Of a stretch of DNA of 64,000 nucleotides, positions 24,036 through 34,683 are shown one piece after another (the first letter of the stretch is position 1; every line of letters begins with the position of its first letter). The stretch spans positions 1,488,001 to 1,552,000 of the forward strand of contig BLAA01000001.1 of NCBI GenBank assembly GCA_017312345.1, written 5' to 3'. The notes beneath the pieces are model-generated. The model had not been told where the DNA came from. It was given only the letters and a program-made list of their open reading frames with translations, and searched no databases. A program made the position numbers and the translations under genes. The stretch is from Candidatus Denitrolinea symbiosum. GTDB taxonomy: Bacteria > Chloroflexota > Anaerolineae > Anaerolineales > Villigracilaceae.

Positions 24036-25823
24036 CTACGGTATGGGCGTCCCGGTCAACTGGATGGAGTCGACGTAGCCATAGTCTGCCGCGTCGGCGC
24101 CGGACTGGCGGATGCGGATTTTGAAGTCGGCGCGGTTGGCCGCGGCCGCGGGCAGGATGAACGTCAGCCGGTTGAGTTTGCCGTTCTCGCGCGGCGAGCC
24201 GTTCTTGATGGTCGTGAGCGGTTTCCAGGCCGAGCCGTCCCACCAGGAAAGTTGGAGCGTTTCCTTATTTTCGTACGAAGCCGCGCCCAGGTAGACGGTC
24301 AATTTGAGATTCTCATATCCCTGCGTGGAGACGACGCGGCTGATGGACGCGTTCCCGGCCAGGCGGACGCTGCGCGGGCCGATACGCGGCGCGGCCGCGC
24401 TCCAAACGACTTTGCCCGTTTTGGTCCAGCCTTTGAAGGCGGCGTTGAAGTTATCGCTGAAGACGACGGCCGGGGTGACGGCCGTTCCGCTGAATTCGTA
24501 CGCGCCGATGTCCCATTTTGAATCGTTCGGGCGGGGCGCGTCGGCGAAGTCGCGCTTGGGCGCGTTGGCGTCCGTCCCGGCGTTGATGGCCGGGGAGGCC
24601 GCGTCCAGCCGAAAGTCGGAGGCGGAGACGTTGACGAAGCGGGGGACGCCGGTCACGTAGTTCGTCCCGCGCGTCTCGCCGGAGAGGTTGCGGAATCCGT
24701 CCAGCAGGTTGTTGGTGATGGTCGTCTCGGAAGGAGGCGTCCCGTTTATCTGGATGGTGAATTGCGTGTTCTGGCTGAGCAGGTTGTTGCGGACGACGAC
24801 GTTTTTGGCGCGGTCGTTCCAGAGGCCGATCCCGCCGCCGCCCTCGCTGCCGTTTTGGACGACCGTGTTGTTGACGATGAAGATGTTGTTCAACGCGCCG
24901 TAGCCCCAGTTGCCGAGCAGGATGCCGCTGGTGGCGTTCTTGTAGACGATGTTGTTGACGACGACGATGTTGTTCAGCCCATAGCCTCTCTTTTCGGCTT
25001 CGATGGAGATCCCCGAGCGCTGGTTTTCGTGGACGAAGTTTCCGTCAATGGTGATGTTATAGCCGTTGCCCTTGTAGGCGTCCACATAGATGCCGACGCG
25101 CGGGCCGCGAAAGACTTCGTTGCCTTTCACCAGGACGTCGCGCGAGCCGTAGTAGACGCTGATGCCCTCGCCGCCTTGCGCGCCGGATCCGCCGTCGTGG
25201 ACGCGGTTGTTCAGCACGGTGACGAACTCGCTGCCCGAAATGGCGAGCATTTCCTGGTTGCCGTCGTGGTTGGCGAGTTCCACGTCGTTGCCCTCGACGA
25301 TCACGTTGGAACTGGAGCGGATCATGATGCCCGAACGATACGTGTTGTAAGTCTGGTTGTTTTTGACGTTGCAGTGATCGGACTGGACGCAGACGATCCC
25401 GAACCCGCCGTTGTCGGTGGAGTTGGAATTGACGACGCGGAATCCGACGATCTGGACGTAACTCTTCTGGTTGACGGTGAACCCGCCTTCGTGATAGTTC
25501 TCCATTTTGATATCGCGCACGTCAACGACCGCCGTCTCGCCGGGATAGGACGAGAACGTGATGTAGTTTCCCGCCGCGCCGCTGTTTTTGACGATGACCT
25601 TTTCGTGGTACGTCCCGCCGCGCACGTAGACCGTGTCTCCGGCCGCGGCTACATTGGCCGCCTTTTGGATGGTGCGCCAGGGCGCGGCCTGCGTTCCGGC
25701 GTTGGAATCTTTTCCGTTTGTCGCCACATAGTAGGTCTTGCCGGCAGCGCGCGCCGTCCGCGCGGGCAGGAGCAGCGAAAGCGCCAGCGCAATTAACACC
25801 GAGTTAAAAATAATTTTCTTCAT
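24036..25823 (-). CDS. Secreted right-handed beta-helix protein
   Basis: A 595-residue exported protein with a signal peptide (LIALALSLLLPARTARAAG). The mature start YYVATNGKDSNAGT and WRTIQKAANVAAAGDTVYV are typical of parallel beta-helix proteins (DUF1565/pectate-lyase-like). Residues of about 75-440 are rich in the repeating V-x-N-N pattern (VVVNNIVYKN, IFIVNNTVVQNGS). The last 140 residues form a beta-sandwich-like domain (DNFNAAFKGWTKTG), perhaps carbohydrate binding. Polysaccharide binding or lysis is likely, but catalytic residues cannot be assigned. The ATG at 25821-25823 places the signal peptide at the N-terminus. Confidence 0.85.
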   Translation of the reverse strand: MKKIIFNSVLIALALSLLLPARTARAAGKTYYVATNGKDSNAGTQAAPWRTIQKAANVAAAGDTVYVRGGTYHEKVIVKNSGAAGNYITFSSYPGETAVVDVRDIKMENYHEGGFTVNQKSYVQIVGFRVVNSNSTDNGGFGIVCVQSDHCNVKNNQTYNTYRSGIMIRSSSNVIVEGNDVELANHDGNQEMLAISGSEFVTVLNNRVHDGGSGAQGGEGISVYYGSRDVLVKGNEVFRGPRVGIYVDAYKGNGYNITIDGNFVHENQRSGISIEAEKRGYGLNNIVVVNNIVYKNATSGILLGNWGYGALNNIFIVNNTVVQNGSEGGGGIGLWNDRAKNVVVRNNLLSQNTQFTIQINGTPPSETTITNNLLDGFRNLSGETRGTNYVTGVPRFVNVSASDFRLDAASPAINAGTDANAPKRDFADAPRPNDSKWDIGAYEFSGTAVTPAVVFSDNFNAAFKGWTKTGKVVWSAAAPRIGPRSVRLAGNASISRVVSTQGYENLKLTVYLGAASYENKETLQLSWWDGSAWKPLTTIKNGSPRENGKLNRLTFILPAAAANRADFKIRIRQSGADAADYGYVDSIQLTGTPIP

Positions 25824-25938
25824 GCCGTCTTTAATAAACTTATTGCCGCAAGCGGGCAAGGGTGAAAAGTCCTCTCTATCAAATTTGTAAGCGTAAAGGT
25901 TGTATACTTGGAAGAAAACAGGACAAGCGAGTGAAACC

Positions 25939-27594
25939 ATGACCCTCAAAGACGCTTTTCAAAAATGGCAGGATTCGATTCTGAAAAAATCGCTGGACAA
26001 ATTCTCCGAACGGAAACCCCGCTTCGAGACCTCCTCCGGCGTCGAACTTCCCCGCCTCGCCCTTCCCGACGTTGAGGCGGGCGCGGCCTACGAGGAGCGG
26101 ATCGGCTTCCCCGGCGAATATCCCTTCACGCGCGGCGTCCAGCCGACGATGTACCGTTCGCGCTTCTGGACGATGCGCCAATACGCGGGATTCTCGACCG
26201 CCGAGGAATCCAACAAACGCTACCGCTTCCTGCTCGACCAGGGGCAGACCGGCCTCTCCGTCGCGTTCGACCTCCCGACGCAGATCGGCTACGACGCGGA
26301 CGATCCCATCGCGCGGGGCGAGGTGGGCAAAGTGGGCGTCTCCATCTCCTCCATCCGGGACATGGAGCGGCTATTCTACCAGATTCCCCTCGACAAAGTC
26401 TCCACCTCGATGACCATCAACGCGCCGGCGGGCGTTCTGCTCGCCATGTACGTCGCCGTGGCGAAACGCCAGGGCGCGGACATGCGCGAACTGCGCGGCA
26501 CCATCCAGAACGACATCCTGAAGGAATACGCGGCGCGCGGGACGTATATCTTTCCGCCCGCGCCTTCGATGCGCCTCATCACGGATATTTTCTCGTTCTG
26601 CGCGCAGGAGACCCCGAACTGGAATACGATTTCCATCAGCGGTTATCACATCCGCGAGGCGGGTTCGACGGCCGTGCAGGAGGTCGCTTTTACGCTCGCG
26701 AACGGGATCGCTTACGTGGAGGCCGCGCTCAAAGCCGGTCTGGACGTGGACGCGTTCGCGGGTCAGCTTTCGTTCTTCTTCAACGCGCACAACAACCTAT
26801 TGGAGGAGGTCGCCAAGTTCCGCGCGGCGCGGCGCATGTGGGCAAAGATCATGCGCGAACGCTTCGGCGCGAAGAAACCCTCCTCGTGGCAGTTGCGCTT
26901 CCACACGCAGACGGCCGGTTCGACCCTCACCGCGCAGCAGCCTGAAAACAATATCGTGCGGGTTACATTGCAGGCCCTGTCCGCTGTCCTCGGCGGGACC
27001 CAGTCCCTGCACACCAACAGCATGGACGAGGCGCTCTGGCTGCCCACTGAGAAGTCCGTGCGCGTGGCGCTCCGCACCCAGCAGGTCATCGCCTACGAGT
27101 CGGGCGTGGCGGATTCGATCGATCCGCTGGCGGGCTCGTATCTGATCGAAAGTCTCACCGACGAGATCGAGAAACGCGCCGACGAGTACATCCGCCGGAT
27201 CGACGGGATGGGCGGCGCGCTCAAAGCCATCGAGCGCGGCTTCGTCCAGGGCGAGATCCAGGACGCGGCGTACGCGGCCCAGCAAGCCGTCGAGAAGAAG
27301 GAACAGATCATCGTGGGCGTCAACCAATTCCAGGTGAAGGAGGAAATCGCGCTGGAACGGTTGAAGGTGGACCCGGCGATCGAGGTCGGTCAGCGCGAGA
27401 GGTTGAAGGAGTTGAGAGCGAATAGAGATCAGGGAGCGGCGGACGCGCTGCTCGGCAAACTGGCCGAGGCCGCGAAGGGGACGCAAAACCTGATGCCGCT
27501 CTTCATCGAGTGCGTGGAACGCGATATCACGCTCGGCGAAATCTGTAATTGCCTGCGCGGGGTGTGGGGCGAATATGTGGCGGAGGGATTTTAA
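25939..27594 (+). CDS. Methylmalonyl-CoA mutase, catalytic (substrate-binding) subunit
   Basis: A 551-residue protein that converts methylmalonyl-CoA and succinyl-CoA together with a separate cobalamin-binding subunit. It has the family TIM-barrel segments [34 protein letters not shown] and the mutase signature [16 protein letters not shown]. The B12-binding domain (DxHxxG) is missing, so this is the split architecture, and the small subunit gene is not in the window. Isobutyryl-CoA mutase-type subunits look similar, so specificity is not certain, but methylmalonyl-CoA epimerase encoded shortly downstream supports the call. The ATG at 25939 is favoured over one at 25900. Confidence 0.9.
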   Translation: MTLKDAFQKWQDSILKKSLDKFSERKPRFETSSGVELPRLALPDVEAGAAYEERIGFPGEYPFTRGVQPTMYRSRFWTMRQYAGFSTAEESNKRYRFLLDQGQTGLSVAFDLPTQIGYDADDPIARGEVGKVGVSISSIRDMERLFYQIPLDKVSTSMTINAPAGVLLAMYVAVAKRQGADMRELRGTIQNDILKEYAARGTYIFPPAPSMRLITDIFSFCAQETPNWNTISISGYHIREAGSTAVQEVAFTLANGIAYVEAALKAGLDVDAFAGQLSFFFNAHNNLLEEVAKFRAARRMWAKIMRERFGAKKPSSWQLRFHTQTAGSTLTAQQPENNIVRVTLQALSAVLGGTQSLHTNSMDEALWLPTEKSVRVALRTQQVIAYESGVADSIDPLAGSYLIESLTDEIEKRADEYIRRIDGMGGALKAIERGFVQGEIQDAAYAAQQAVEKKEQIIVGVNQFQVKEEIALERLKVDPAIEVGQRERLKELRANRDQGAADALLGKLAEAAKGTQNLMPLFIECVERDITLGEICNCLRGVWGEYVAEGF

Positions 27595-27809
27595 GGCTTT
27601 TCCTTAAAATGGGTTTCTGGCAAGCCGCTGCCGGGCGGCGTTAGAGAACGTCGGCTGAGCCCTGGTTTGCAGACGCTTTCTGGCGAAGAGCCGCCGCGCT
27701 TGAGACTTCCCCGCGGCGCCGGTAATGTTCATCGAATGGACGGGTGATTTTCATCATCTTGCGCGTGAAGGCCGGCGGCGTATAATCCGCCTCGTTCAAG
27801 GAGAATCGC

Positions 27810-28301
27810 ATGGCAGGATTGGACGACCTGGCGCGGGATTTCCTCGCCCAGAAGAACATCGCCGTCGTCGGCGTATCAGATAAGCGGGACACAGGCTGTA
27901 ATCTGGCCTACGATAAATTCAAGGAGAACGGTTACCGGGTCTTCGCAGTGAACCCTCGTATCGCCGCTTTTAAAGACGCGCCGTGTTACCCCGACCTGAA
28001 ATCCATCCCCGAAAAAGTGGACGCGGTCTTCATCCTCGCCAGCCCAAAGGTGACCGATCTCATCGTGGACCAGTGTATCGAACTCGGCATTCGGCGTGTC
28101 TGGATGCACTGCATGATGGGGACGAAGCCTGGTCACGCGGCGAGCATGACCAGCGTCTCGCAACCGGCGGTGGAGAAAGCGCGTCGGAACGGGATCGCGG
28201 TCATCCCGGGGTCGTGCCCCAACCAATTTCTGAAACCGGACTTCGCTCACGCAATGATGCGGGGAATGTGGCGCCTGTTCGGGTTTATGGGAGTCAATTA
28301 A
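27810..28301 (+). CDS. CoA-binding domain protein (YccU-like)
   Basis: A 163-residue Rossmann-fold protein of the CoA_binding_2 family. The N-terminal NIAVVGVSDKRDTGCNLAYD binds nucleotide; SCPNQFLKP lies near the C-terminus. The role of such stand-alone domains is unclear. The stop codon overlaps the start of the methylmalonyl-CoA epimerase gene by one base (TAATG), so the two are translationally coupled, which links it to CoA-thioester metabolism. The 215 bp between the mutase gene and this one hold nothing recognisable. Confidence 0.8.
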   Translation: MAGLDDLARDFLAQKNIAVVGVSDKRDTGCNLAYDKFKENGYRVFAVNPRIAAFKDAPCYPDLKSIPEKVDAVFILASPKVTDLIVDQCIELGIRRVWMHCMMGTKPGHAASMTSVSQPAVEKARRNGIAVIPGSCPNQFLKPDFAHAMMRGMWRLFGFMGVN

Positions 28302-28705
28302 TGCCAACCGTCAAAGCCGTCAATCACGTTGCCGTCGTCGTGGACGATATGGAGAAGTCGCTCGCGTTCTGGCGCGACGCGCTGGGGATCGAACTTCACG
28401 AACTGCGCGACGTCCCCGCGGAAAAGTCGCAGGTCGCGTTCCTCCCCCTCGCGGGCGCGGAGGTGGAACTCGTCATGCCCACCACCGACGACTCGGGCAT
28501 CGCCAAATATCTCGCCAAACGCGGGCCGGGGATGCACCATCTCTGCCTCGAAGTGGACGACATCGTCGGAATGCTGGCGCTGCTCAAAGCGAAGGACGTC
28601 CGCCTGATCAACGAGGAGCCGCGCGTCGGCGCGGACGGGAAGAAATACGCCTTCATCCATCCCGAATCCACGGGCGGGGTCCTGGTCGAGCTGTATCAAA
28701 TTTAA
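28301..28705 (+). CDS. mce: Methylmalonyl-CoA epimerase
   Basis: A 134-residue vicinal-oxygen-chelate (glyoxalase-fold) protein that interconverts the (2R) and (2S) forms of methylmalonyl-CoA. It opens with NHVAVVVDDMEKSLAFWRDA and has PGMHHLCLEVDD and VLVELYQ, which provide the His/Glu metal ligands of the family. It works with the mutase encoded upstream in propionyl-CoA utilisation or formation. Coupled to the preceding gene through TAATG. Confidence 0.9.
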   Translation: MPTVKAVNHVAVVVDDMEKSLAFWRDALGIELHELRDVPAEKSQVAFLPLAGAEVELVMPTTDDSGIAKYLAKRGPGMHHLCLEVDDIVGMLALLKAKDVRLINEEPRVGADGKKYAFIHPESTGGVLVELYQI

Positions 28706-28747
28706 ACCCGGTTTCTGACTCGGAACATCTTGTGGTTTAATTGACCC

Positions 28748-30193
28748 ATGCTCCCCAGCATGGACTCCATCTTCCGCGCCCAATGCCGCCTCGACCCAAA
28801 GCGGCAGATCGTCGTCGCCGTCTCAGGCGGACCTGACAGCCTGTGCCTGATGGACCTGCTGCGCGGCGCGGGTTATCCCATCATTGTCGCTCACTTCAAC
28901 CATAAACTGCGCGAGAACTCCGACGCTGAAGCCACCGCCGTCGAAACCACGGCCGCGCGCCTGGGACTCCCCTCCATCATCGAGAGCGCCAACGTGCGCG
29001 CCTTCGCCGACGAGAAAAAACTCTCCATCGAAGACGCGGCCCGCACCCTGCGCTATCGCTTTCTATTCACGCTGGCGCGCCAACACCGCGCCCAGGCTGT
29101 GGCGGTCGGTCACACCGCGGACGATCAGGTGGAGACGGTCTTAATGCACTTCCTGCGCGGCGCGGGGTTGACCGGTCTCAAAGGCATGACCTATCGCACC
29201 GTCCTCTCCGTCTTCGACGTGGAGATCCCGCTCGTGCGTCCGCTGCTCGACGTCTGGCGCGAAGAGACAGTCGTCTACTGCGCGGGTCAGGGGCTGCGCC
29301 CGCATTACGACCCCAGCAACGACTCGCTCAATTTCCTGCGCAATCGCATCCGGCACCTGCTCATTCCCAACCTCGAAACCTACAACCCGAGATTCCGCGA
29401 AGCCGTCTGGCGCACGGCGCAACTGCTTCAGACCGACCACGAGATCTTGCTCCAGGCTGTGGACGCGGCGTGGGCGCGCGCGGTCGTCAACGAATCGAGC
29501 GGACTCGTCGTCTTCGACTTTTCCGCGCTGACGGGACTCTCGGTCGGACTCCAACGTCACCTGTTTCGCCGCGCCGTCGAGCGGATCCACCCTGCGGCCG
29601 ACGTCACCTACGCCGCGCTGGACAGGATGACCGCCTTCCTGTCCGATTCCAGGCAAAACGGATTCCTGCACCTCAGCGGCGGACTCCGCCTCTTGCGCGA
29701 GGCCGGACAGGTCTACATTGCCGGGAGCGAGGCCACGCTTCCGTTCGAACGCTGGCCCCAATTGCCCGCCGGAGCGGACCTGCTTCCACTTACGGTCCCG
29801 TCGCAGGTTGAGTTGCCTGGCGGCTGGAAGTTCGGCGCCGAGGCGTGGAACATCCCCGCGCTGGCGCTGGAGCAGGCGCGCGAGAACGAGAATCCCTTCC
29901 AGGCCTGGCTGGACGCGGAGACCTTCCAGGGCGAACTGCATTTGCGCGTCCGCCGCGAGGGAGACCGCTTCGAGCCGCTCGGCATGGACGGTCATTCGCA
30001 GAAATTATCGGATTTCTTCACCAACGAGAAACTCCCCCAACGGGCGCGCGAACGCTGGCCCCTGCTGTGCGCGGGCGACCAGATCGCGTGGATTCCCGGC
30101 TACCAGCCCGCGCATCCGTTTCGGTTGACGAAATCATCCCGGCGGATTTTGTATTTCACGCTCGTCTCCCCCGCGAAGAAAAAAGCGGAATAA
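28748..30193 (+). CDS. tilS: tRNA(Ile)-lysidine synthetase
   Basis: Attaches lysine to C34 of the CAU-anticodon tRNA-Ile so that it reads AUA. The 481-residue protein has the PP-loop SGGPDS at residues 26-31, HFNHKLRENSDAEA, the HTADDQVET motif and LRNRIRHLLIP, all typical of TilS. The C-terminal half contains the TilS substrate-binding domains (FEPLGMDGHSQKLSDFF). An ATG at 28760 is an alternative start; neither has a strong ribosome-binding site. An inverted repeat lies between it and the convergent gene. Confidence 0.94.
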   Translation: MLPSMDSIFRAQCRLDPKRQIVVAVSGGPDSLCLMDLLRGAGYPIIVAHFNHKLRENSDAEATAVETTAARLGLPSIIESANVRAFADEKKLSIEDAARTLRYRFLFTLARQHRAQAVAVGHTADDQVETVLMHFLRGAGLTGLKGMTYRTVLSVFDVEIPLVRPLLDVWREETVVYCAGQGLRPHYDPSNDSLNFLRNRIRHLLIPNLETYNPRFREAVWRTAQLLQTDHEILLQAVDAAWARAVVNESSGLVVFDFSALTGLSVGLQRHLFRRAVERIHPAADVTYAALDRMTAFLSDSRQNGFLHLSGGLRLLREAGQVYIAGSEATLPFERWPQLPAGADLLPLTVPSQVELPGGWKFGAEAWNIPALALEQARENENPFQAWLDAETFQGELHLRVRREGDRFEPLGMDGHSQKLSDFFTNEKLPQRARERWPLLCAGDQIAWIPGYQPAHPFRLTKSSRRILYFTLVSPAKKKAE

Positions 30194-30200
30194 ATTTTCT

Positions 30201-30278
30201 GTACACGGATTACGCAGATTTGAGGGAGTTGCACGGATTTATTTTAAAAATCCGTTTTCGTCCGCGTAATCCGTGTAC
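30201..30278. terminator. Long inverted repeat between convergent genes
   Basis: GTACACGGATTACGC (30201-30215) is the perfect complement of 30264-30278, and an inner CGGATTT/AAATCCG pair (30234-30253) extends the structure. It fills the gap between tilS and the recombinase-like gene and probably acts as a bidirectional terminator. The CACGGATTACGCAGATTT wording recurs in diverged form at about 40800, so it belongs to a dispersed repeat family. Confidence 0.6.
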
Positions 30279-30285
30279 CGACTTT

Positions 30286-31182
30286 CTACTTCTGTTCGCT
30301 CAACTGACGCAGCTTCATATTTAGTTCGCGCCACTGGATCTTCGAGACGCCCAGTTTCTGGCGGATGCGGTCGAGTTCCATCCCGCTGCCGTAATCGCGC
30401 AAGGCGCTTGTCCAGCGGCACATGTCGAAGGAGAGATGCTTGTCGAGCGCGGCCTCCTCGCCGATGTCTTCGAGCAGGTACTCCAGCCGCCGCGGCGACC
30501 AGGGGAATAGCTGGTCGGTGGGGGCGTATTGGGCGAGATATTCCTTGTACGCCTCCACCCACTCCTCGGTCAGGAGAAGTTTGCGTTCCTTGTAGCGGTT
30601 GGACGGGCTGGCGTAGCGGATGAAGACCAGCGGTCCGCCCGACGAGTCGAGGTCAATGTGATTGAGGTGGATGCCGAGGCACTCGCTCTTTTTGATGCCC
30701 GTGATCAGCAGGAGGGAGAGCAACGCGTAGGGACGCGCGTCCGGCTTGGGTCCGCGGCGGTGGCGGTCGGCGGCCTCCAGCGCGGCGGCGGCCTCGTCGT
30801 CCGTCAACACCTGCGGGAGCGGACTGATGGCGGATCGCTGCGCGACCTTTTCGGCGGGATCGAGAGTCAGCACGCCGTATTGATGCAGCCAGCGAAACAG
30901 CGACTTGACCGAGGTGATGCGCCGCGCCAGCGTCTTCGGGCTGCACGGGACGTCGCGCTCCTTCTCCATCCATTTGAAGAAGCGGTTGAGGTCGGTGGTG
31001 GTGACCGCGCCGATCTGGCGATCGGGCGGGAGGAAGCCAGCCAGCAGGTTGACGTCGGAGAGAAAGGCTTTGACGGTGTTGGGCGAGCGGCCCTGGTCAT
31101 AGAGATAAAGTTCCCAGGCTTTGATGGCCGTGGCGAGCGAGGCCTGCGCGGTGACGCGGGCGGTTGTGGAAGAGGGGGACAT
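30286..31182 (-). CDS. Tyrosine-recombinase-like protein with degenerate active site
   Basis: A 298-residue protein with the two-domain layout of XerC/XerD integrases: a SAM-like core-binding domain (YDQGRSPNTVKAFLSDV) and a catalytic-like domain. The active-site residues are altered. GLRxSE is GIKKSE (Arg to Lys), HxLRHT is DMCRWT (first His lost, Arg kept), LGH is LGV and the Tyr nucleophile position is Asn in KIQWRELNMKL; no Tyr lies near it. Strand exchange is therefore unlikely. It may be a DNA-binding protein that kept the fold. No att-like repeats are seen next to it. The frame is intact and the length normal, so it is not an obvious pseudogene. Confidence 0.8.
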   Translation of the reverse strand: MSPSSTTARVTAQASLATAIKAWELYLYDQGRSPNTVKAFLSDVNLLAGFLPPDRQIGAVTTTDLNRFFKWMEKERDVPCSPKTLARRITSVKSLFRWLHQYGVLTLDPAEKVAQRSAISPLPQVLTDDEAAAALEAADRHRRGPKPDARPYALLSLLLITGIKKSECLGIHLNHIDLDSSGGPLVFIRYASPSNRYKERKLLLTEEWVEAYKEYLAQYAPTDQLFPWSPRRLEYLLEDIGEEAALDKHLSFDMCRWTSALRDYGSGMELDRIRQKLGVSKIQWRELNMKLRQLSEQK

Positions 31183-31302
31183 GACGCCTCCTTTCGAGAT
31201 AGCGTGTAGGTAATGCGTATAGTTTAGTAGGAAAGAGGGAAGATGTCAATGGGTATTAATTCTCTCAGGGCTTTTTGAATCAACATTAGACGGAATTTTT
31301 TA

Positions 31303-31332
31303 TTGCCCTTTTCTTTCCATTTATGCTAGACT
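31303..31332 (+). promoter_or_regulatory. Candidate promoter of the cbiX-like gene
   Basis: TTGCCC (31303-31308) and TAGACT (31327-31332) are spaced by 18 bp, leaving a leader of about 90 bases before the ATG. The leader has a GC-rich segment that could fold, but I see no cobalamin-riboswitch core. Confidence 0.35.
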
Positions 31333-31426
31333 GCGATCTCAATACCCGCCGTTAGGGATTGCTGCCGTCTCTTTTGCGCGGTTCGCGCGGCGGGGAAAAA
31401 TCAACCAAAGAATGAGGAAACGCTCA

Positions 31427-32260
31427 ATGTCCAAACGAAAAATCGGTTTACTGTTGATCAATCACGGTTCACGCTCGGAGACGTGGCGAAACGCCTTGAC
31501 CGATCTCGAAGCGAGAGTGCGCGGCGCCATCCTCGCGGGCGGGATCATCGAAGAGACGAAAACCGCTTTCATGGAATACACCGAACCGTCCATCGCGACG
31601 CGGATGAAGGAATTCGACGCCGAAGGCTTCACGGACGTCGTCATCGTGCCGATCTTCCTGACGATCAGTTCGCACTCCTTCGAGGATATTCCCACCATCC
31701 TCGGGCAGAAGAACGACGCCCAGGTGATCGAGGAACTCGAATCGGAGAAGATCGAACGCTACACCCCGAAGGCCAGAATCCACATCGCTCCGCTGCTCGA
31801 TTTTTCCAACACCCTGCCGCAGAATGTTTTGAGACGGAGCCGGGAACTTTCCAGGAACCCCGAAAAAGAAGGGCTGGTCCTGATCGGTTATGGCGATTCT
31901 GCCTACGACAAGGAATGGGGAGAATTGTTCGACAAAGTGGCGGACCACGTCAAACAGGCCATCGGCATCAGCGAACATAGCTACGGGTGGTGCGGACACA
32001 TCGTCCATTACGATCACACCGAGACGACCAGGGCGATCAACGCCGTACTGGAGAAGAAGGACGCCGCCATCGTCATCCCGGTCCTGGTCGCGTACGACGA
32101 AATGTTCCAGAAGACCATCATCGGCCGCGGGATCGCGCAGGTGGAAAACAACCAGGAGAAGGTCTTGTATAGCGCGGATTCGATCCTGCCTGATACCGAC
32201 ATCGAAAATTGGGTCATTGACATCAGCGCCAAGTACGCCGGCCAGATCGCCAATCTGTGA
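31427..32260 (+). CDS. CbiX/sirohydrochlorin chelatase-like protein
   Basis: A 277-residue class II chelatase-like protein. The N-terminal half has the strand [14 protein letters not shown] with the conserved His, and the second half repeats the fold with [16 protein letters not shown], where the equivalent His is Tyr. Candidate metal ligands also occur in [10 protein letters not shown] and [11 protein letters not shown]. Class II chelatases insert Co2+, Ni2+ or Fe2+ into sirohydrochlorin for B12, F430 or siroheme. The exact metal cannot be inferred and no other tetrapyrrole genes are nearby, although the window encodes a B12-dependent mutase subunit. The ATG at 31427 has GAGG upstream. Confidence 0.75.
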   Translation: MSKRKIGLLLINHGSRSETWRNALTDLEARVRGAILAGGIIEETKTAFMEYTEPSIATRMKEFDAEGFTDVVIVPIFLTISSHSFEDIPTILGQKNDAQVIEELESEKIERYTPKARIHIAPLLDFSNTLPQNVLRRSRELSRNPEKEGLVLIGYGDSAYDKEWGELFDKVADHVKQAIGISEHSYGWCGHIVHYDHTETTRAINAVLEKKDAAIVIPVLVAYDEMFQKTIIGRGIAQVENNQEKVLYSADSILPDTDIENWVIDISAKYAGQIANL

Positions 32261-32280
32261 CCCGCGCGTTCAATTTGATA

Positions 32281-32319
32281 TTCACCCTGCGCGCTTGATT
32301 GGAGGGCGCGCAGGGTGAA
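32281..32319 (+). terminator. Strong hairpin after the cbiX-like gene
   Basis: A perfect 14-bp stem (TTCACCCTGCGCGC and its complement) around an 11-base loop, 20 bp after the stop codon. There is no T run behind it. Confidence 0.6.
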
Positions 32320-32484
32320 GCGCGTCTCAGCGCGGAATTTCTTTGGACGGGCCGCGATGGAGGGGAGAAAAGGGGCGTTGTGGCTTCGTGACTTTGCGCT
32401 TAGCCTGCCAGTTTAGCCGCTCTCGAAGGGAGGAAAAGTCAACGGGCGGGGAAACTTCGGTTAAAATGGAATGTGGAGGAACCA

Positions 32485-32730
32485 ATGTTAACCATTGCTC
32501 CTGAAAGCATTACCGTGATTCCCAACGCCAAAGGCAAACCAGCGGGTGTGCTGATTGATATGGACACCTGGAATTCCATTTTGGAGGCGTTGGAACTGGC
32601 CGAAGACCTGCCTGTTATTAAACAGGCGTTGTCGGCGCTAAAGTCGGCTGGGGGGGATCCAATCAAAGCAGGATTCGTTCCCTGGTCCGCAGCGCGTTCA
32701 AAACTGACGAAATCCGATGCCAAAAAGTAA
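32485..32730 (+). CDS. Antitoxin-like protein upstream of a RelE gene
   Basis: An 81-residue protein placed directly before a RelE-like toxin gene and overlapping it by 14 bp. The N-terminus (LTIAPESITVIPNAKGKPAG) and the following amphipathic helix WNSILEALELAEDLPV resemble small Phd/RelB-type antitoxins. The ATG at 32485 is preferred to a GTG at 32473 because GGAGG lies five bases upstream. Function is inferred mainly from the pairing. Confidence 0.65.
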   Translation: MLTIAPESITVIPNAKGKPAGVLIDMDTWNSILEALELAEDLPVIKQALSALKSAGGDPIKAGFVPWSAARSKLTKSDAKK

Positions 32731-33002
32731 GCCTCAGGCGTTTCTATATCCGTCAGCCTGGGATGATTTGAACCGCCTAACGGGGGCGGCGCGGCGGGAA
32801 ATGATCTATGCAGTGGACGCCATTGAAAAATCTCCGCGCCTGTCTGCCAGTAAACGATTGACTATTCCCAACGAAACAACAGAGATCAGGCGTTACAGAC
32901 TCGGACATTGGCGAATCATCTATGCCGTTGTTGATGAGCAACCTCTGGTTCAGGCCTCCATATGATTATGAAGACCTGGAGGAATTGCTGGAAAAACTTT
33001 AA
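32717..33002 (+). pseudogene. RelE-family toxin with a C-terminal frameshift
   Basis: The first 80 or so residues read as a RelE/ParE ribonuclease-like toxin (YPSAWDDLNRLTGAARRE, then RRYRLGHWRIIYAVVDE), ending early at 32965. In the +1 frame from 32952 the sequence continues as RPPYDYEDLEELLEKL and then stops at 33000-33002; this is the usual C-terminal tail of this RelE group. A small insertion or deletion near 32945-32952 has therefore broken the gene, or the assembly has an error there. If real, the truncated 82-residue protein may be inactive while the antitoxin is still made. Confidence 0.7.
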
Positions 33003-33208
33003 CCAGCCTGAACTCCGCGGCGAAAACGACTTAGGCTGAAAACACGGCCGGCTTTATCATACAGTATCATGGTAAATCTTGAGAATTATTCGGATTTAAA
33101 TCCTATGCGGGCAAATCTGCCGCGTCATAGACTCAACCTGGCGCGCTCGGAACTCTTGAAGCGCGGCAGGGTTTTCAATAACATTCCACACCATCTTTGG
33201 AGGCCTCG

Positions 33209-34594
<1,386 letters not shown>

Positions 34595-34602
34595 AAAAGC
34601 TC

Positions 34603-34626
34603 AGGCGACGCCCTCTGGCGTCGCCT
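34603..34626 (+). terminator. Hairpin after the UMF1 gene
   Basis: A perfect 10-bp stem, AGGCGACGCC with loop CTCT, a few bases after the stop codon; no T run follows. Confidence 0.6.
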
Positions 34627-34647
34627 GCGCGCAGTAAAACAAGTTTG

Positions 34648-34676
34648 AAGCCCGTTTTCTTCATGGAAACGGGCTT
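34648..34676 (-). terminator. Hairpin at the end of the met operon
   Basis: AAGCCCGTTT and AAACGGGCTT form a 10-bp stem immediately after the aminotransferase stop codon on the minus strand. It could also serve the convergent transporter gene. Confidence 0.55.
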
Positions 34677-34683
34677 TACGTTT

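Noticed and set aside
31333-31426. Cobalamin riboswitch before the cbiX-like gene
   Set aside because: The leader is short and lacks the conserved B12-box core.
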